The notes: generated by a model not told the origin, from the letters alone. A stretch of DNA of 64,000 bases from Gammaproteobacteria bacterium (GCA_003565625.1 PXBD01000005.1:54868-118867); one strand, 5' to 3'; shown: positions 28,901-42,222, counted from the first letter of the stretch. A program made the numbers and translations.

Positions 28901-29420
28901 CGGGCCGCTGGAGCGCTTCCTGGCCTTGCGCGCTGAACACCCGGACGCGCCCTGCGGCTGGCTCAATGACGCCGATGCCGAACGCCTCAGCCGGCGTATC
29001 GATGCCGGCCGGCGAATCCTGACCGACTGGCAACAGCGCCATAAACGCCCGGTCGACCGCGCCACGCTGGAGCGCTGCGGGATCCTGAGCAAGCGGTTCC
29101 TGCCGCGGGTCGCAAAACTGGCCAGGCACGTCGAGCATGATCCGGTCGCGTTACTGGAGGCGCTGGACGCAGGACAGGTGGCGCGCTTTCGCAGCGACAC
29201 GCTGGAAGAACTGAGCCAGTGGCTGGCCGCGCAGGACTACCTGCCCGGAGAGCATACGGAACCGCTCACAGCGGCGGAACTCGGCCTGGCCTGCGGGCTC
29301 GAGACCACCGAGACCCGTCAGCTTCAAGGCTGGATCGAGAACGCCATTGCCGACCCCCTGATCGACAATCCGGAAACTTGCGACGAGGCGAAAGACGCGA
29401 ATCAGAGATTGCGCCCGTAG
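25920..29420 (+). CDS. YhaN-like SMC-type AAA ATPase with membrane segments and a long C-terminal extension
   Basis: A 1166-residue Rad50/SbcC-type ATPase, partner of the upstream nuclease. Walker A is GPNASGKSS (residues 32-40). Long coiled coils fill about 130-395 and 450-775. In between, two hydrophobic helices (about 398-447, [18 protein letters not shown] and [21 protein letters not shown]) replace the zinc hook, as in B. subtilis YhaN. The signature [17 protein letters not shown] (about 825) and Walker [15 protein letters not shown] (about 855) close the ATPase head. Residues from about 932 to the end form an extra helical domain of some 235 residues that I cannot assign; YhaN itself ends near the head. 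The stop overlaps the convergent speD end by 19 bases. Confidence 0.87.
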   Translation: MRLLELEIRHLAGIEAPFSVQFEPATLNLITGPNASGKSSLVRAVRAVLFPEPLAEYCEINTRWEDDEGILTGQRIATEVRWSRAGHNAAPPNLAGIESASAFLVSTEDLTAPGRTEGHMAGELKTLLAGGYDLDAVRGHGPLIAPARPQKLARRAEDLHQAIRAKEQEYTHLHDEFQQLQQFNEQLEEATRAAARVGRIDDALALAEAIARRSALENTLIEEFPGGMDRLRGDEMQRLEQARQQLKRKQHSIVQEHSALKAEREQLARSGIDDPDRLEGLQAELGELRDRLAALEQQTENETEQLAQAQQSCAEAATRLGGNLPDEAEQLDQQALEQIEKQVDKILALRERTRALSGQLALAQASRNLSGRPQEDLRAARSALQDWLALARLSPLEGPIWGTLSAAALIGGLRLLAGASLSEQPELLLLVGLAVGLPAAMLVRFVLRIQERNRARSGYAQTQIEPPLGWSEPEVRARLKRLEIELEAATQHEVSQLRAGELHQQLNQQRGALDRARAQLTDQAAALGLSAEQRLETSFLLWSRNLQDWQQRARRVRDHQARLDRLQARHRAVEQEATGLLQSHGLDGEEVNARTLASLIHQLAPKIRRHAELYNSIQARERRVGELHADISQANQQLTDLFDAAGVRQDDDDTLRGKSDLFARWRELESERIDLDREVARLEQRLAGEQALRDLAARQALQELAALREQTDRQASERDPLNRRIAEIQTRHADTLQRRELERLGGELEATRDLLQAERARHLLAAGGQFLIDEVAAIHRAEQEPAMLTAADRWLGRFTGHRYRLEFDGERFEAVDTRSDRRQAVSSLSTGTRAQLMLALRLAWIEQLERRFERLPLFMDEVLTTSDPDRYRAVVQAVAQLVASDRQVVYLTAQSDDAQAWREWLGPDLQPHEINMGEIRDGQVRQLAFHMPEAPESAPELIDPDGMAADEWAQAVGVPPINRWQGVNGMNVFHLLRDDLGLAHRLMENELGRVGPLERFLALRAEHPDAPCGWLNDADAERLSRRIDAGRRILTDWQQRHKRPVDRATLERCGILSKRFLPRVAKLARHVEHDPVALLEALDAGQVARFRSDTLEELSQWLAAQDYLPGEHTEPLTAAELGLACGLETTETRQLQGWIENAIADPLIDNPETCDEAKDANQRLRP

Positions 29421-30193
29421 AACAGCTCCTGGATTTCCTTGCGCAAGCGGCGCTCGATCCGCACCCGCTCGCGTTTTTCAATGTCATCGGCATTGATCCC
29501 GAACAGGTAATTATCGAGATCGAAGTTTTTCAGCCGCATCTTGGTGTGAAAAAGGTTTTCCTGGTAGACGTTGACATCAATCATGTCGTAGGCGTTCTTG
29601 GTATCGCGACTGAAGAAGTTCTGGATCGAGTTGATCTTGTGGTCGATGTAATGCTTGCGGCCGCGCACATCGCGGGTGAATCCGCGCACCCGGTAGTCGA
29701 CCGTGACGATATCGGATTCGAAACTGTGGAGCAGGTAGTTGAGCGCCTTGAGCGGCGAAATCACGCCGCAGGTAGCCACATCGATGTCGGCGCGAAAGGT
29801 ACAGATCCCGTCGTGCGGATGGCTTTCCGGATAGGTGTGAACCGTAATGTGGCTTTTGTCGAGATGGGCAACCACGGCCTCCGGCAGCGGCCCAGGCGCT
29901 GCACTGGCGGTGTCTTCGTCGGACTCCACCGGTTCTTCGGCGATCAGCATGGTCACGCTGGCACCTTGCGGCTCGTAGTCCTGACGAGCGACATTGAGTA
30001 TATTGGCGCCGATGATGTTGGATACGTCGGTCAGGATCTGGGTCAGCCGCTCCGCGTTGTAGGCCTCGTCGATATAGGCAATGTATTCCTTGCGCTGCTC
30101 CTCGTTGGTCGCATAACAAATATCGTAGATATTGAAGCTCAGCGCTTTGGTGAGATTATTGAACCCGTGCAGTTTGATTCTGCGCATCGACAT
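29402..30193 (-). CDS. speD: S-adenosylmethionine decarboxylase proenzyme
   Basis: A 263-residue SpeD of the long proteobacterial class, nearly co-linear with E. coli SpeD (264). It decarboxylates SAM to supply aminopropyl groups for spermidine. Self-cleavage before Ser in [17 protein letters not shown] (about residue 113) generates the pyruvoyl cofactor. Other conserved parts are [22 protein letters not shown] and [20 protein letters not shown]. The ATG at 30193 ([10 protein letters not shown]) has AGGAGC 9 bases upstream; another ATG nearer the RBS is out of frame. No speE lies next to it. In related genomes it also neighbours crp, as here. Confidence 0.97.
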   Translation of the reverse strand: MSMRRIKLHGFNNLTKALSFNIYDICYATNEEQRKEYIAYIDEAYNAERLTQILTDVSNIIGANILNVARQDYEPQGASVTMLIAEEPVESDEDTASAAPGPLPEAVVAHLDKSHITVHTYPESHPHDGICTFRADIDVATCGVISPLKALNYLLHSFESDIVTVDYRVRGFTRDVRGRKHYIDHKINSIQNFFSRDTKNAYDMIDVNVYQENLFHTKMRLKNFDLDNYLFGINADDIEKRERVRIERRLRKEIQELFYGRNL

Positions 30194-30262
30194 GGCGCAT
30201 TGCTCCTGATCGTCTATGTATCAAACCCTAACCCGTCATTATCCTTCATCTGTGGTCTCCGG

Positions 30263-30291
30263 TTGACTCTGGCGAGGCAAACAGGCACTAT
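30263..30291 (+). promoter_or_regulatory. Candidate crp promoter
   Basis: TTGACT (30263-30268) and CACTAT (30286-30291) have 17-base spacing, 34 bases before the crp ATG. The -35 is 5 of 6, the -10 only 3 of 6, which would suit an activator-dependent promoter. Confidence 0.45.
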
Positions 30292-30324
30292 TTCAGGACT
30301 GTTAAGGGGCGCAATCCAAACTGT

Positions 30325-30996
30325 ATGATTTCCGAACCCCACTTCTATCCTGTCGACCGCGAAGCCATCGTCCAGCTGCTGTCAATCTGCGAGCGACGTC
30401 ACTTCGAGCCCAAGCAGGTCGTAATGCACCCCGGTGACGAGGGTGCCACCTTGTTTTATGTCATCGATGGCTCGCTGTCGATCTCGACCGAGGGCGAGGA
30501 GGGCCGCGAACTGATCCTGACCTACGTCAATCCCGGTGATTTTCTGGGCGAACTCGGTTTGTTCATGAAACCTCGAGAGCGCGAAGTCATGGTCCGGACG
30601 CGCTCGATCTGTCAGCTCGCCGAGGTTCACTATGACCGGCTGCGCCACGCGCTGGACAACGAACTCAGGGAACACGCGCTGGCGATCATGACGGCGATCG
30701 GTTCCAAGCTGGCCTACCGACTTCTCCAGACCCGGCGCAAAGTGCTGCAGCTGGCGTTTCTTGATACCCAGGGCCGCGTTGCCAAGGCGATCATGGACCT
30801 TTGTGATGAACCGGACGCTGTCTCCCATCCCGACGGTACGGTGATCCGCATCACCCGCCAGGAACTCAGCCGCATTGTCGGCTGCTCGCGCGAAATGGCC
30901 GGTCGGGTCATGAAGGCGCTGGAAGAAGACGGCATGCTCAAGGCCTCGGGCAAGACCATTGTCGTGCTCGGCAAGTACAAGGGCGTCGCGGTCTAG
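30325..30996 (+). CDS. crp: Crp/Clp family transcription regulator
   Basis: A 223-residue regulator with an N-terminal cyclic-nucleotide-binding barrel (NPGDFLGELGLF), a dimerisation helix, and a C-terminal winged helix whose recognition helix VGCSREMAGRVMKALEEDG matches E. coli Crp (VGCSRETVGRILKML), so the DNA site should be TGTGA-N6-TCACA-like. In the ligand pocket the E. coli R82-S83 pair reads R-E (REREVMVRT) and the T127-S128 pair reads T-R (LQTRRKV). Both substitutions are those of Xanthomonas Clp, where this Glu is implicated in c-di-GMP sensing. It is therefore closer to Clp in ligand pocket than to cAMP-Crp. The gene ends 7 bases from the convergent phosphatase. Confidence 0.92.
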   Translation: MISEPHFYPVDREAIVQLLSICERRHFEPKQVVMHPGDEGATLFYVIDGSLSISTEGEEGRELILTYVNPGDFLGELGLFMKPREREVMVRTRSICQLAEVHYDRLRHALDNELREHALAIMTAIGSKLAYRLLQTRRKVLQLAFLDTQGRVAKAIMDLCDEPDAVSHPDGTVIRITRQELSRIVGCSREMAGRVMKALEEDGMLKASGKTIVVLGKYKGVAV

Positions 30997-31007
30997 TGGC
31001 CCACTAG
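30993..31007. repeat. 15-bp palindrome containing both stop codons of crp and the phosphatase gene
   Basis: CTAGTGG-C-CCACTAG is a perfect inverted repeat. Its left arm holds the crp TAG and its right arm the minus-strand TAG of the PP2C gene. No T run follows on either side, so it is not a classical terminator, though it could protect mRNA 3' ends. Confidence 0.6.
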
Positions 31008-31789
31008 CCGCGCCCGAGCCAGCGGCGCCAGCCGCCGCTCCGCGCCCGCCGGGCCTGATCGGCAGGAGCGCGTACCAGAACCAGCGAGACGTTGTCCCGC
31101 GCACCGGCGGTCAAGGCATGTTCCATAAGCTGGCCCGCCAGCGCCTCGAGAGGTTTGTCCTGGCTCAGAATCGAGGCCATTCGCTCATCGTCGAGTTCAC
31201 CGCTCAGCCCATCAGAGCACAGCAGCAACATCTGTCCTGGCTGCCAATGACCACAGAGCCGATCAATCCGGGGGCCCTGCTCCGAATGCAGGCCCAGACA
31301 GTCAGTGAGCACGTGGCGTTTCGGGTGTCGATTGGCCTCAGATTGACTGATGGCACCCACGGCCACCATCATGCCGGCAAGGTTGTGATCGCGCGTCAGC
31401 AAGGTCAGACGGGCCGCCCCGCTGTCAAACAAATAGGCGCGACTGTCGCCGACCCACAAGATCTCGTACTCATGACCTCGCTCGCGCAGCGCCACGATGG
31501 TCGTGCCCATGTCCGCCTTGTCCGGGTCGGCCGCCTGAGAGTCCAGGATGGCGCGGTGGGCATGACGAATTGCATCTTCCAGGTTGGCGCCAGCCGCAAC
31601 GGAGCTCCGAACGGTCTCGCGCGCCAGATGACTGGCTTCGGCGCCACCGGCATGCCCGCCCATGCCGTCCGCCACCAGCCACAAGCCGGACACCTCATCA
31701 ACCAGGATCGCGTCCTGGTTGCTCGCGCGGACGCGACCGGTGTCGGACCGGCCAGTGGAACGGGAGTTGATGATCGGATCGGGAGCCAT
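31004..31789 (-). CDS. PP2C-family serine/threonine phosphatase (PppA/Stp type)
   Basis: A 261-residue PPM phosphatase that removes phosphate from Ser/Thr in the cytoplasm with two Mn2+/Mg2+ ions. Family motifs run in order: GRVRASNQDAILV (motif 1), LWLVADGMGGHAGG (motif 2, metal Asp), DMGTTIVAL, ILWVGDSRAYLF, LTRDHNL, LLLCSDGLSGEL, and AGARDNVSLVLV at the C-terminus. The start MAPDPII at 31789 is chosen because the domain begins directly after it; MAGFILI at 31828 is an alternative. No kinase gene is adjacent; the nearest kinase-like gene is at 56312. Confidence 0.92.
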   Translation of the reverse strand: MAPDPIINSRSTGRSDTGRVRASNQDAILVDEVSGLWLVADGMGGHAGGAEASHLARETVRSSVAAGANLEDAIRHAHRAILDSQAADPDKADMGTTIVALRERGHEYEILWVGDSRAYLFDSGAARLTLLTRDHNLAGMMVAVGAISQSEANRHPKRHVLTDCLGLHSEQGPRIDRLCGHWQPGQMLLLCSDGLSGELDDERMASILSQDKPLEALAGQLMEHALTAGARDNVSLVLVRAPADQARRARSGGWRRWLGRG

Positions 31790-31912
31790 CACTCTGAATA
31801 AGCGTAAAATGAGGATAAAACCGGCCATCTGCACTGCTGGCGAACAGAAAGCACGCCACGCAAGGCATTGCGCCAGACCCTGACTCTTTTCAACTTCAAG
31901 CCGTAATGTAGC

Positions 31913-34522
31913 ATGCCTGTCGATCATTCCAACGAGCCGCCGCGCTGGCGCGTTCTGAAATTTGGCGGCAGCTCGGTCGCCCATCCGGAACACTGGCCAC
32001 ACATCGCCGCAAGCGTGCGCGCAGCCCGGCAAGACGGTGTCGGCGTGGTCGTCGTGGTTTCAGCCTTGCGCGGCATCACCGATCTGCTGCTGGCCCAGAC
32101 CACGCCCGAGACCGCCCAGACGGTCACCGATGTACTGACCACGGTGGCCGAACGCCATCAAACCCTGGCCCGGGCGCTGGGCGCACCAACGGCCGATCTG
32201 GACGCATTGCTGCAAGCCTTGAAGACCCGGCTTGAGCATCCGCAGTTGCACAGCGATCCGGCTGCCCAGGCCGAGCTGCTGGCCCAGGGCGAGTGGTTGA
32301 GCAGCCATCTGACGGTGAGCTTGCTGGAGCATCTTGGCGTTCCCAGTCGCTGGCTGGACGCGCGCGAACTGTTGATCTGTCCGGGCGATGCGCGGCGCCC
32401 GGGTCCTGGCCAGTACCTGTCCGCTCACTGCCCTGCGCAGCCGAATCCCGGGCTGGCCTCAAGGCTCGCAGCCGAGGCAGACTGCTTCGTGATGCCGGGA
32501 TTTCTGGCCGCCAATGCGCGCGGCGAAATGGTTCTGCTGGGCCGCGGCGGATCAGACACCTCGGCTACCTGCGCGGCCGCCGTTCTGGAAGCCGAGCGGG
32601 TGGAAATTCACTCCGACGTGCCCGGGCTGTTCAGCGCCGACCCGCGCCGCATTCCGGCCGCGCGTCTGCTCAAGATGGTCAGCTATCGAGAAGCCCAGGA
32701 ACTGGCCGCCATGGGCGCCAAGGCGCTGCACCCGCGTTCCCTGATTCCGGTCACCCACTACCGGATTCCGCTGTGGCTGCGCCAGGTCGACCGGCCTGAT
32801 CTCGACGGCACCCGGATCACCCCCGAGGCGCGCGACCATGGTGCCCAGGTCAAAGCCATCGTCCAACGCAAGGGCATGACCCTGATCGCCCTGGAAGGCA
32901 TCGGCATGTGGCAGCAGGTCGGCTTCCTGGCCGACATCTTTGCCGAGTTCAAGACCCTGGGCCTGTCGGTTGACCAGGTCTCCACGTCGGAATCGAACGT
33001 GACCGTGACCCTGGACCCGGGCGCCAACATCACCGACCAGGCCACCTTGCGCGAACTCAAGCGTCGCCTGGAACGACACTGCCGAGTGGACATCCTGACC
33101 GACTGCGCCACCATCAGCCTGGTCGGGCTGGGCATTCGCACCATCCTGCACCGACTGGGGCCCGCGCTGGAGGTATTCGAGCAGCGCCGAATCTTCCAGG
33201 TCAGCCAGGCGGCCAACGATCTGAACCTGACCTTCGTGGTCGAGTCGCGCCACGCCGACCGCCTGGTCCAGCAGTTGCATCAACAGGTCATCCCCGGCGG
33301 TGTCGGCGGCGATTCGGTGTTCGGTCCAACCTGGGAGCAGTTGTTCCGCGATACCGGTCCGGTCCGGGTCCAAAAGGCCTGGTGGCGCCGCCAGGCCGCA
33401 GCGCTCGAGGCCCGGCTGGAAGACCGCGACTGTGCCTATGTGTACAACCTGGCCGAGGTTCGGGCCGCCGCCGGGCGCTTGCTGGGCCTGGATTCCGTCG
33501 ACCGCGTGTTGTACTCGATGAAGGCCAATCCGCACCCGGCAATCCTGGCCGCGCTGGCCGAATGCGGCCTTGGAATCGAGTGTGTGTCGGTCAACGAGGC
33601 GCGCCATGCGCTCGCCAGCGCACCGAGTCTGGCGATCGAAAACATGCTGCTCACGACCAACTTCGCCGGCCGCACAGAGCTCCGCGAAGCACTCGCCATG
33701 GGCCTGAAAATCACCGTCGACAATGTCTACATCCTCGAGCACTGGGGCCACGAGCTGGCCGGACGCGAGATCTTCCTGCGCCTGGACCCCGGATCCGGTC
33801 TGGGCCATCACAAGATGGTTCGCACCGCCGGCAGCCACGCCAAGTTCGGCATTCCGCTGACCGAGCTGGAGCGCGCCCGGCGCCTGGCCGAGGCTCACGC
33901 CATCCGCATTACCGGCCTGCACGCCCACACCGGCTCCGGCATTCTGCATCCGGACAACTGGCATCGGACCCTGGAGACGCTGGGCGAGGCCGCGCGCGAA
34001 CTCAAGGATGTGCGCGTGATCAACCTTGGCGGAGGCCTGGGCGTGCCCGAACGGGCCGACGAACTGCCGCTGGACCTGGCCGCGCTGGACGCCGGTCTGC
34101 AAAAACTCAAAAACGATTTACCCCGACCGGTCCAGGTCTGGCTGGAACCCGGCCGCTACCTGGTCAGCCAGGCCGGCGTTCTTCTGGCCCGGGTCAACCA
34201 GACCAAAGGCAAGGGCGAAGTCCGCTACGTCGGCCTGGCCACCGGCATGAATTCGCTGATCCGCCCGGCCCTGTACGGGGCCTGGCACGAAATTGTCAAC
34301 CTGAGCCGGCTTGATGCACCCGGCGATCACGTCTACAACGTGGTCGGTCCGATCTGCGAGACCGGCGACATCCTCGGGCTCGATCGACTGCTGCCCGAAT
34401 GTCGCGAGGGCGACGTCATCCTGATCGCCAACACCGGCGCCTACGGGGCGGCCATGGCCTCGCGCTACAACCTGCGCGAACCGGCCGAAGAGCTGGTGTT
34501 CGAGGAGGACTCGGAGACCTGA
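31913..34522 (+). CDS. lysAC: Bifunctional aspartate kinase / diaminopimelate decarboxylase
   Basis: An 869-residue fusion catalysing the first and last steps of lysine synthesis. Residues 1 to about 290 form the aspartokinase domain: KFGGSSV (about 16), the catalytic region GRGGSDTSATCAA, and IHSDVPGLFSADPR. An ACT regulatory region follows (LIALEGIGMW...DQVSTSESNVTVTLD), the likely site of lysine feedback. From about 480 the PLP decarboxylase has YSMKANPHP (Schiff-base Lys), GLHAHTGSGI, NLGGGLGVPE, WLEPGRYLVS and GPICETGDILG. This fusion is characteristic of Xanthomonadales and relatives. The 3' end overlaps the convergent acyltransferase by 58 bases. Confidence 0.96.
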   Translation: MPVDHSNEPPRWRVLKFGGSSVAHPEHWPHIAASVRAARQDGVGVVVVVSALRGITDLLLAQTTPETAQTVTDVLTTVAERHQTLARALGAPTADLDALLQALKTRLEHPQLHSDPAAQAELLAQGEWLSSHLTVSLLEHLGVPSRWLDARELLICPGDARRPGPGQYLSAHCPAQPNPGLASRLAAEADCFVMPGFLAANARGEMVLLGRGGSDTSATCAAAVLEAERVEIHSDVPGLFSADPRRIPAARLLKMVSYREAQELAAMGAKALHPRSLIPVTHYRIPLWLRQVDRPDLDGTRITPEARDHGAQVKAIVQRKGMTLIALEGIGMWQQVGFLADIFAEFKTLGLSVDQVSTSESNVTVTLDPGANITDQATLRELKRRLERHCRVDILTDCATISLVGLGIRTILHRLGPALEVFEQRRIFQVSQAANDLNLTFVVESRHADRLVQQLHQQVIPGGVGGDSVFGPTWEQLFRDTGPVRVQKAWWRRQAAALEARLEDRDCAYVYNLAEVRAAAGRLLGLDSVDRVLYSMKANPHPAILAALAECGLGIECVSVNEARHALASAPSLAIENMLLTTNFAGRTELREALAMGLKITVDNVYILEHWGHELAGREIFLRLDPGSGLGHHKMVRTAGSHAKFGIPLTELERARRLAEAHAIRITGLHAHTGSGILHPDNWHRTLETLGEAARELKDVRVINLGGGLGVPERADELPLDLAALDAGLQKLKNDLPRPVQVWLEPGRYLVSQAGVLLARVNQTKGKGEVRYVGLATGMNSLIRPALYGAWHEIVNLSRLDAPGDHVYNVVGPICETGDILGLDRLLPECREGDVILIANTGAYGAAMASRYNLREPAEELVFEEDSET

Positions 34523-35949
34523 CCATAGCGGTCGGCCAGGACCACGAACTGGTCCTGGATGCGGGCCCGCTCGGTGCGCAGCAATTCGACCAGCTCGCGC
34601 TCGTCCCAGAACAGAGTGCGAACCAGGATCCGGTCACGATAGCGCAGCACGTTGCGGCGATAGCGCAGGGCAACAAATCCGGTTGGCGGCAGTGCCGCCA
34701 GGTAGGCCATTGTCGCTGCCAGACCCAGCGCCGATTCCTGCCACAGCCACCAGCCGATCAAGGCATACCAGCCACCAAAACCGATCACCCCGAGGCCAAA
34801 GTAGGAAAATAGCCGGATGGCCTCATCGCGAATCAGCAGCGAGCCCAGGCGAGCAAACAGGTACGGCAGCAGATTGTGAACCAGGCCGAACAGGGCGATC
34901 GGCGCCATCAGGATCGCGTAGGCGGTCATCTTCAGACGCAGCAAGCGACCGGTGACCGGCTGGCCTGTCGACTCGGCCAGCGCCTGGCGAACCTCGGTCT
35001 GGCGCAGGTGATCAATGTAGCGCTCCACGCCCAGACCCAGTTCCAGCACTCGCTCCGGGTCGGCCTGCCAGGCCCGGTCGATGACCTCACTGATGAACTG
35101 GCGGTTGTAGACGCGGCGCTGAAAAGCGGCCGCAGTCGCAGCCGAGGAGCGGCTGTAGATTCCAATCAGTCGACCCAGCCAGCGCTTGATGAAGCGCTTG
35201 CGCCGGGGTGGTTGCGGCGGCGGCATGGCGGCCAGCTCACCCAGGGATCCCTGCAGCGAGTCTCCCAGCTCGTCGACCAGCCTGGCCAGGCGCTCATCCT
35301 CCAGGTGCAGGGTCTGGCGGCGCAGCGCCTGCTGGACATCGTCGGTCAGGCGCAGCACCGCCTGTTCCGGATCCTGGCGATGCAGCTCGGCATAGTCACT
35401 CACCCGAATCGGTTTGCCGAAACGCAGCAAAACCGCCGAGCCGAGGAACTCGCGATGTTCCAGGTTGACCCCGGCCGGGACGATGACCAGGCCCAGCTCG
35501 TAGCCCTGGCGCGCCTCGGCCCCGAGCGCGATCCGGGCAATACCGGTGCGTAGTTGCCCGACCTGGAGACGCGGTGAGTTGCGTCCTTCCGGGAACACGC
35601 CCACGCAACCGCCTTTTTCCAGCAAATCGTAGACGTGGCCGAAGACCTCCCGGTTGCGATCGGCGTGATCGCCGACTTCGCTGCGACGGTAAATGGGTAT
35701 TGCGCCCAGCGTTCGAAACAGCGCAGCCAGCAGCGGAAAGCGAAACAGACCGGACCGGGCCAGGTAATGGATCGGCCGGCGAATCTGGGTGGAGAGAATG
35801 ACCCCGTCGAGAATCGAGCTGGGATGGTTGGCCGCAACGATCACCGGCCCGGCGTCCGGCATGCGCTCGCTCCTCGCCGAGCGGATATCGACGAAATACA
35901 GCCGGCTGGCCAGCCGCAGAAACCAGACCAGAAGCGCGTACAGTCTCAT
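34465..35949 (-). CDS. Lysophospholipid/glycerol-phosphate acyltransferase family membrane protein
   Basis: A 494-residue PlsC-domain protein. The catalytic block reads AANHPSSILDGVIL, giving H-x5-D instead of the usual H-x4-D, a form known in a branch of these enzymes (NHPNALLD type). Block III is GVFPEGRNS and block IV VIVPAGV. After the acyltransferase (residues 30-225) comes a cytoplasmic helical region. Then come a hydrophobic half with four or so membrane helices (LKMTAYAILMAPIALFGLVHNLLPYLF, FSYFGLGVIGFGGWYALIGWWLW, ALGLAATMAYLAALPPTGFVAL) and a final helical tail. It probably acylates a lysophospholipid or glycerol 3-phosphate at the inner membrane. The start MRLYALL (35949) is the natural one. 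The stop lies 58 bases inside the convergent lysAC end. Confidence 0.85.
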   Translation of the reverse strand: MRLYALLVWFLRLASRLYFVDIRSARSERMPDAGPVIVAANHPSSILDGVILSTQIRRPIHYLARSGLFRFPLLAALFRTLGAIPIYRRSEVGDHADRNREVFGHVYDLLEKGGCVGVFPEGRNSPRLQVGQLRTGIARIALGAEARQGYELGLVIVPAGVNLEHREFLGSAVLLRFGKPIRVSDYAELHRQDPEQAVLRLTDDVQQALRRQTLHLEDERLARLVDELGDSLQGSLGELAAMPPPQPPRRKRFIKRWLGRLIGIYSRSSAATAAAFQRRVYNRQFISEVIDRAWQADPERVLELGLGVERYIDHLRQTEVRQALAESTGQPVTGRLLRLKMTAYAILMAPIALFGLVHNLLPYLFARLGSLLIRDEAIRLFSYFGLGVIGFGGWYALIGWWLWQESALGLAATMAYLAALPPTGFVALRYRRNVLRYRDRILVRTLFWDERELVELLRTERARIQDQFVVLADRYGQVSESSSNTSSSAGSRRL

Positions 35950-35951
35950 GA

Positions 35952-37952
<2,001 letters not shown>

Positions 37953-38000
37953 TCGCAGGGGTTCACGTTGTACTGCCAACAATTCTGGTTTATTGACAAC

Positions 38001-38555
38001 ATGAAAAATACTTTGCACTCTGGATTGCGGCGGCAGATGCTCCTGGGGCTTGGCCTGACCGTGCCCGCGTTCTTGCTGAAAGGTTGTGGCGGGGAGACAG
38101 CTTCTGCCGGGGCGCCGGGAGAATTGCCGTTCGCCCCTTTGAAGCTGACAGAAGCACAGTGGCGCGAGATTCTCACCGCCGAGGAATATCGGGTGCTGCG
38201 CCGCGACGGCACGGAACGGGCATTTTCCAGCCCCCTGGACAGCGAATACGGCGATGGCACCTATATCTGCGCCGGGTGCCACCTGGCGCTGTTTTCCAGT
38301 GCGCACAAGTTCGACTCGGGTACGGGCTGGCCCAGTTTCTGGCAACCGATTGACCCGGAACATGTCGACACCAAGCGCGACTTCAAGCTGATCATTCCGC
38401 GCACCGAGTACCACTGCGCGCGTTGCGGCGGGCACCAGGGACACGTGTTCGAAGACGGCCCGCCGCCTACGGGAGAGCGCTGGTGCAACAATGGCGTGGC
38501 CTTGCGCTTCGTGCCGGCTGGTGAGGAAGCACCGGCTTTGCGGACGGGGGCTTGA
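38001..38555 (+). CDS. msrB: Exported methionine-R-sulfoxide reductase MsrB, probable lipoprotein
   Basis: A 184-residue MsrB that reduces Met-R-sulfoxide. Both zinc CxxC pairs (CAGCHLALF, CARCGGH) are present, with GTGWPSFW, and the catalytic Cys in RWCNNGVAL. The N-terminus GLRRQMLLGLGLTVPAFLLKGC looks like a twin-arginine signal ending in a lipobox-like site with Cys29, so the enzyme probably acts outside the cytoplasm. The ATG at 38001 is preferred; the track's extra 11 residues lack a ribosome site. msrA follows after 30 bases, so the two stereospecific repair enzymes form an envelope methionine-repair pair. Confidence 0.9.
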   Translation: MKNTLHSGLRRQMLLGLGLTVPAFLLKGCGGETASAGAPGELPFAPLKLTEAQWREILTAEEYRVLRRDGTERAFSSPLDSEYGDGTYICAGCHLALFSSAHKFDSGTGWPSFWQPIDPEHVDTKRDFKLIIPRTEYHCARCGGHQGHVFEDGPPPTGERWCNNGVALRFVPAGEEAPALRTGA

Positions 38556-38566
38556 AGCATGCAGGA

Positions 38567-38597
38567 AAACCGCGGATGAACGCCGATGAACACCGAT
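38567..38597 (+). repeat. Dispersed decamer-period repeat, copy 1 (across the msrA start)
   Basis: The copy has three 10-base units of the type CGCRGATGAA (CGCGGATGAA, CGCCGATGAA, CACCGATAGA) preceded by AAAC. The msrA start codon (38586) is part of the second and third units. Other copies are at 47519, 47630 and 60431. Confidence 0.75.
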
Positions 38598-39227
38598 AGA
38601 AAAAGACGGTTTATCCGGGCGGCAGGCCAGATGCTCGCCCTGGCGGCGATGATGTTGGCATCGGCGGTTGTTGCCGATGAGGCCGAGGAACTGGCGCGGG
38701 CGACCTTCGCCGGCGGCTGCTTCTGGTGCATGGAGCCGCCTTACGACAAGCTGGACGGGGTCGTGGAGACCATTTCAGGCTTCAGTGGTGGCCATGTGTC
38801 CAATCCCAGCTACGATGAGGTCGTCCGTGGCGGCACCGGGCACCTGGAGGTCGTGCAGGTGGTCTACGACCCAGCCGTGGTTTCTTACGAGCAACTGCTG
38901 TACGTGTTCTGGCGCAACATCGACCCGTTCCAGGCCGACGGCCAGTTTTGTGACCGTGGCTCTATTTATCGTTCGGCCATCTTCGTCCACGATGAAGACC
39001 AGCGACAGGCTGCGTTGGCATCACTCGATGAAGTCACACTGCTGGGCCTCGCCGATGAGCCGATTGATACCCGCATCCTGACGTTCGAGGCGTTTTATCC
39101 GGCCGAGGAATACCATCAGGGCTATTACCTGAAAAACCCGGTCCGCTACCGCTACTATCGCTGGCGTTGCGGCCGCGACCAGCGACTCGAAGCGCTCTGG
39201 GGATCCGAGGCCGGCGGTCATCCGTGA
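38586..39227 (+). CDS. msrA: Exported peptide methionine-S-sulfoxide reductase MsrA
   Basis: A 213-residue MsrA that reduces Met-S-sulfoxide in proteins. Catalytic motif GGCFWCME is near residue 43, followed by SGFSGGHVSNPSYDEVVRGGTGHLEVVQVVYDP and DGQFCDRGSIYRSAIF, all typical. A basic N-terminus and a hydrophobic stretch (MLALAAMMLASAVVA) form a signal peptide, so it is periplasmic and works with the MsrB upstream. The start codon and likely ribosome site (GGATGA) come from a dispersed repeat. A second ATG in another frame 11 bases upstream encodes only a 7-residue ORF. Confidence 0.92.
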   Translation: MNTDRKRRFIRAAGQMLALAAMMLASAVVADEAEELARATFAGGCFWCMEPPYDKLDGVVETISGFSGGHVSNPSYDEVVRGGTGHLEVVQVVYDPAVVSYEQLLYVFWRNIDPFQADGQFCDRGSIYRSAIFVHDEDQRQAALASLDEVTLLGLADEPIDTRILTFEAFYPAEEYHQGYYLKNPVRYRYYRWRCGRDQRLEALWGSEAGGHP

Positions 39228-39348
39228 CCTTTGACCCATGCCCGCCTGGCGTCCGGTCGGGCATCATGCTGGGCAAATCAACACCCCGGGTCTGACCATA
39301 ATCATGATCAGGCCCCGCAAATCACCCAACCAGAGAAGGTAAAAAACC

Positions 39349-42099
<2,751 letters not shown>

Positions 42100-42222
42100 A
42101 GCAACTTGATCGGTAACGACACCGTCCCGGGCAAATGCCCGGAGCGGTTTGTCATGATCAAGCGATGATCGATCGCCGCTCCGGCCATCGCTGGCGGCGG
42201 GCGGAGGCCGCCGAGAATCGGA

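Noticed and set aside
30240-30262. Possible fifth decamer repeat copy (CTTCATCTGTGGTCTCCGGTT) in the speD-crp gap
   Set aside because: Only one unit resembles the repeat; the second has diverged too far to call.
42100-42222. Terminator between the M16 protease and cysQ
   Set aside because: A 7-bp GC hairpin (CCGGGCA/TGCCCGG) exists, but no T run follows on either strand.
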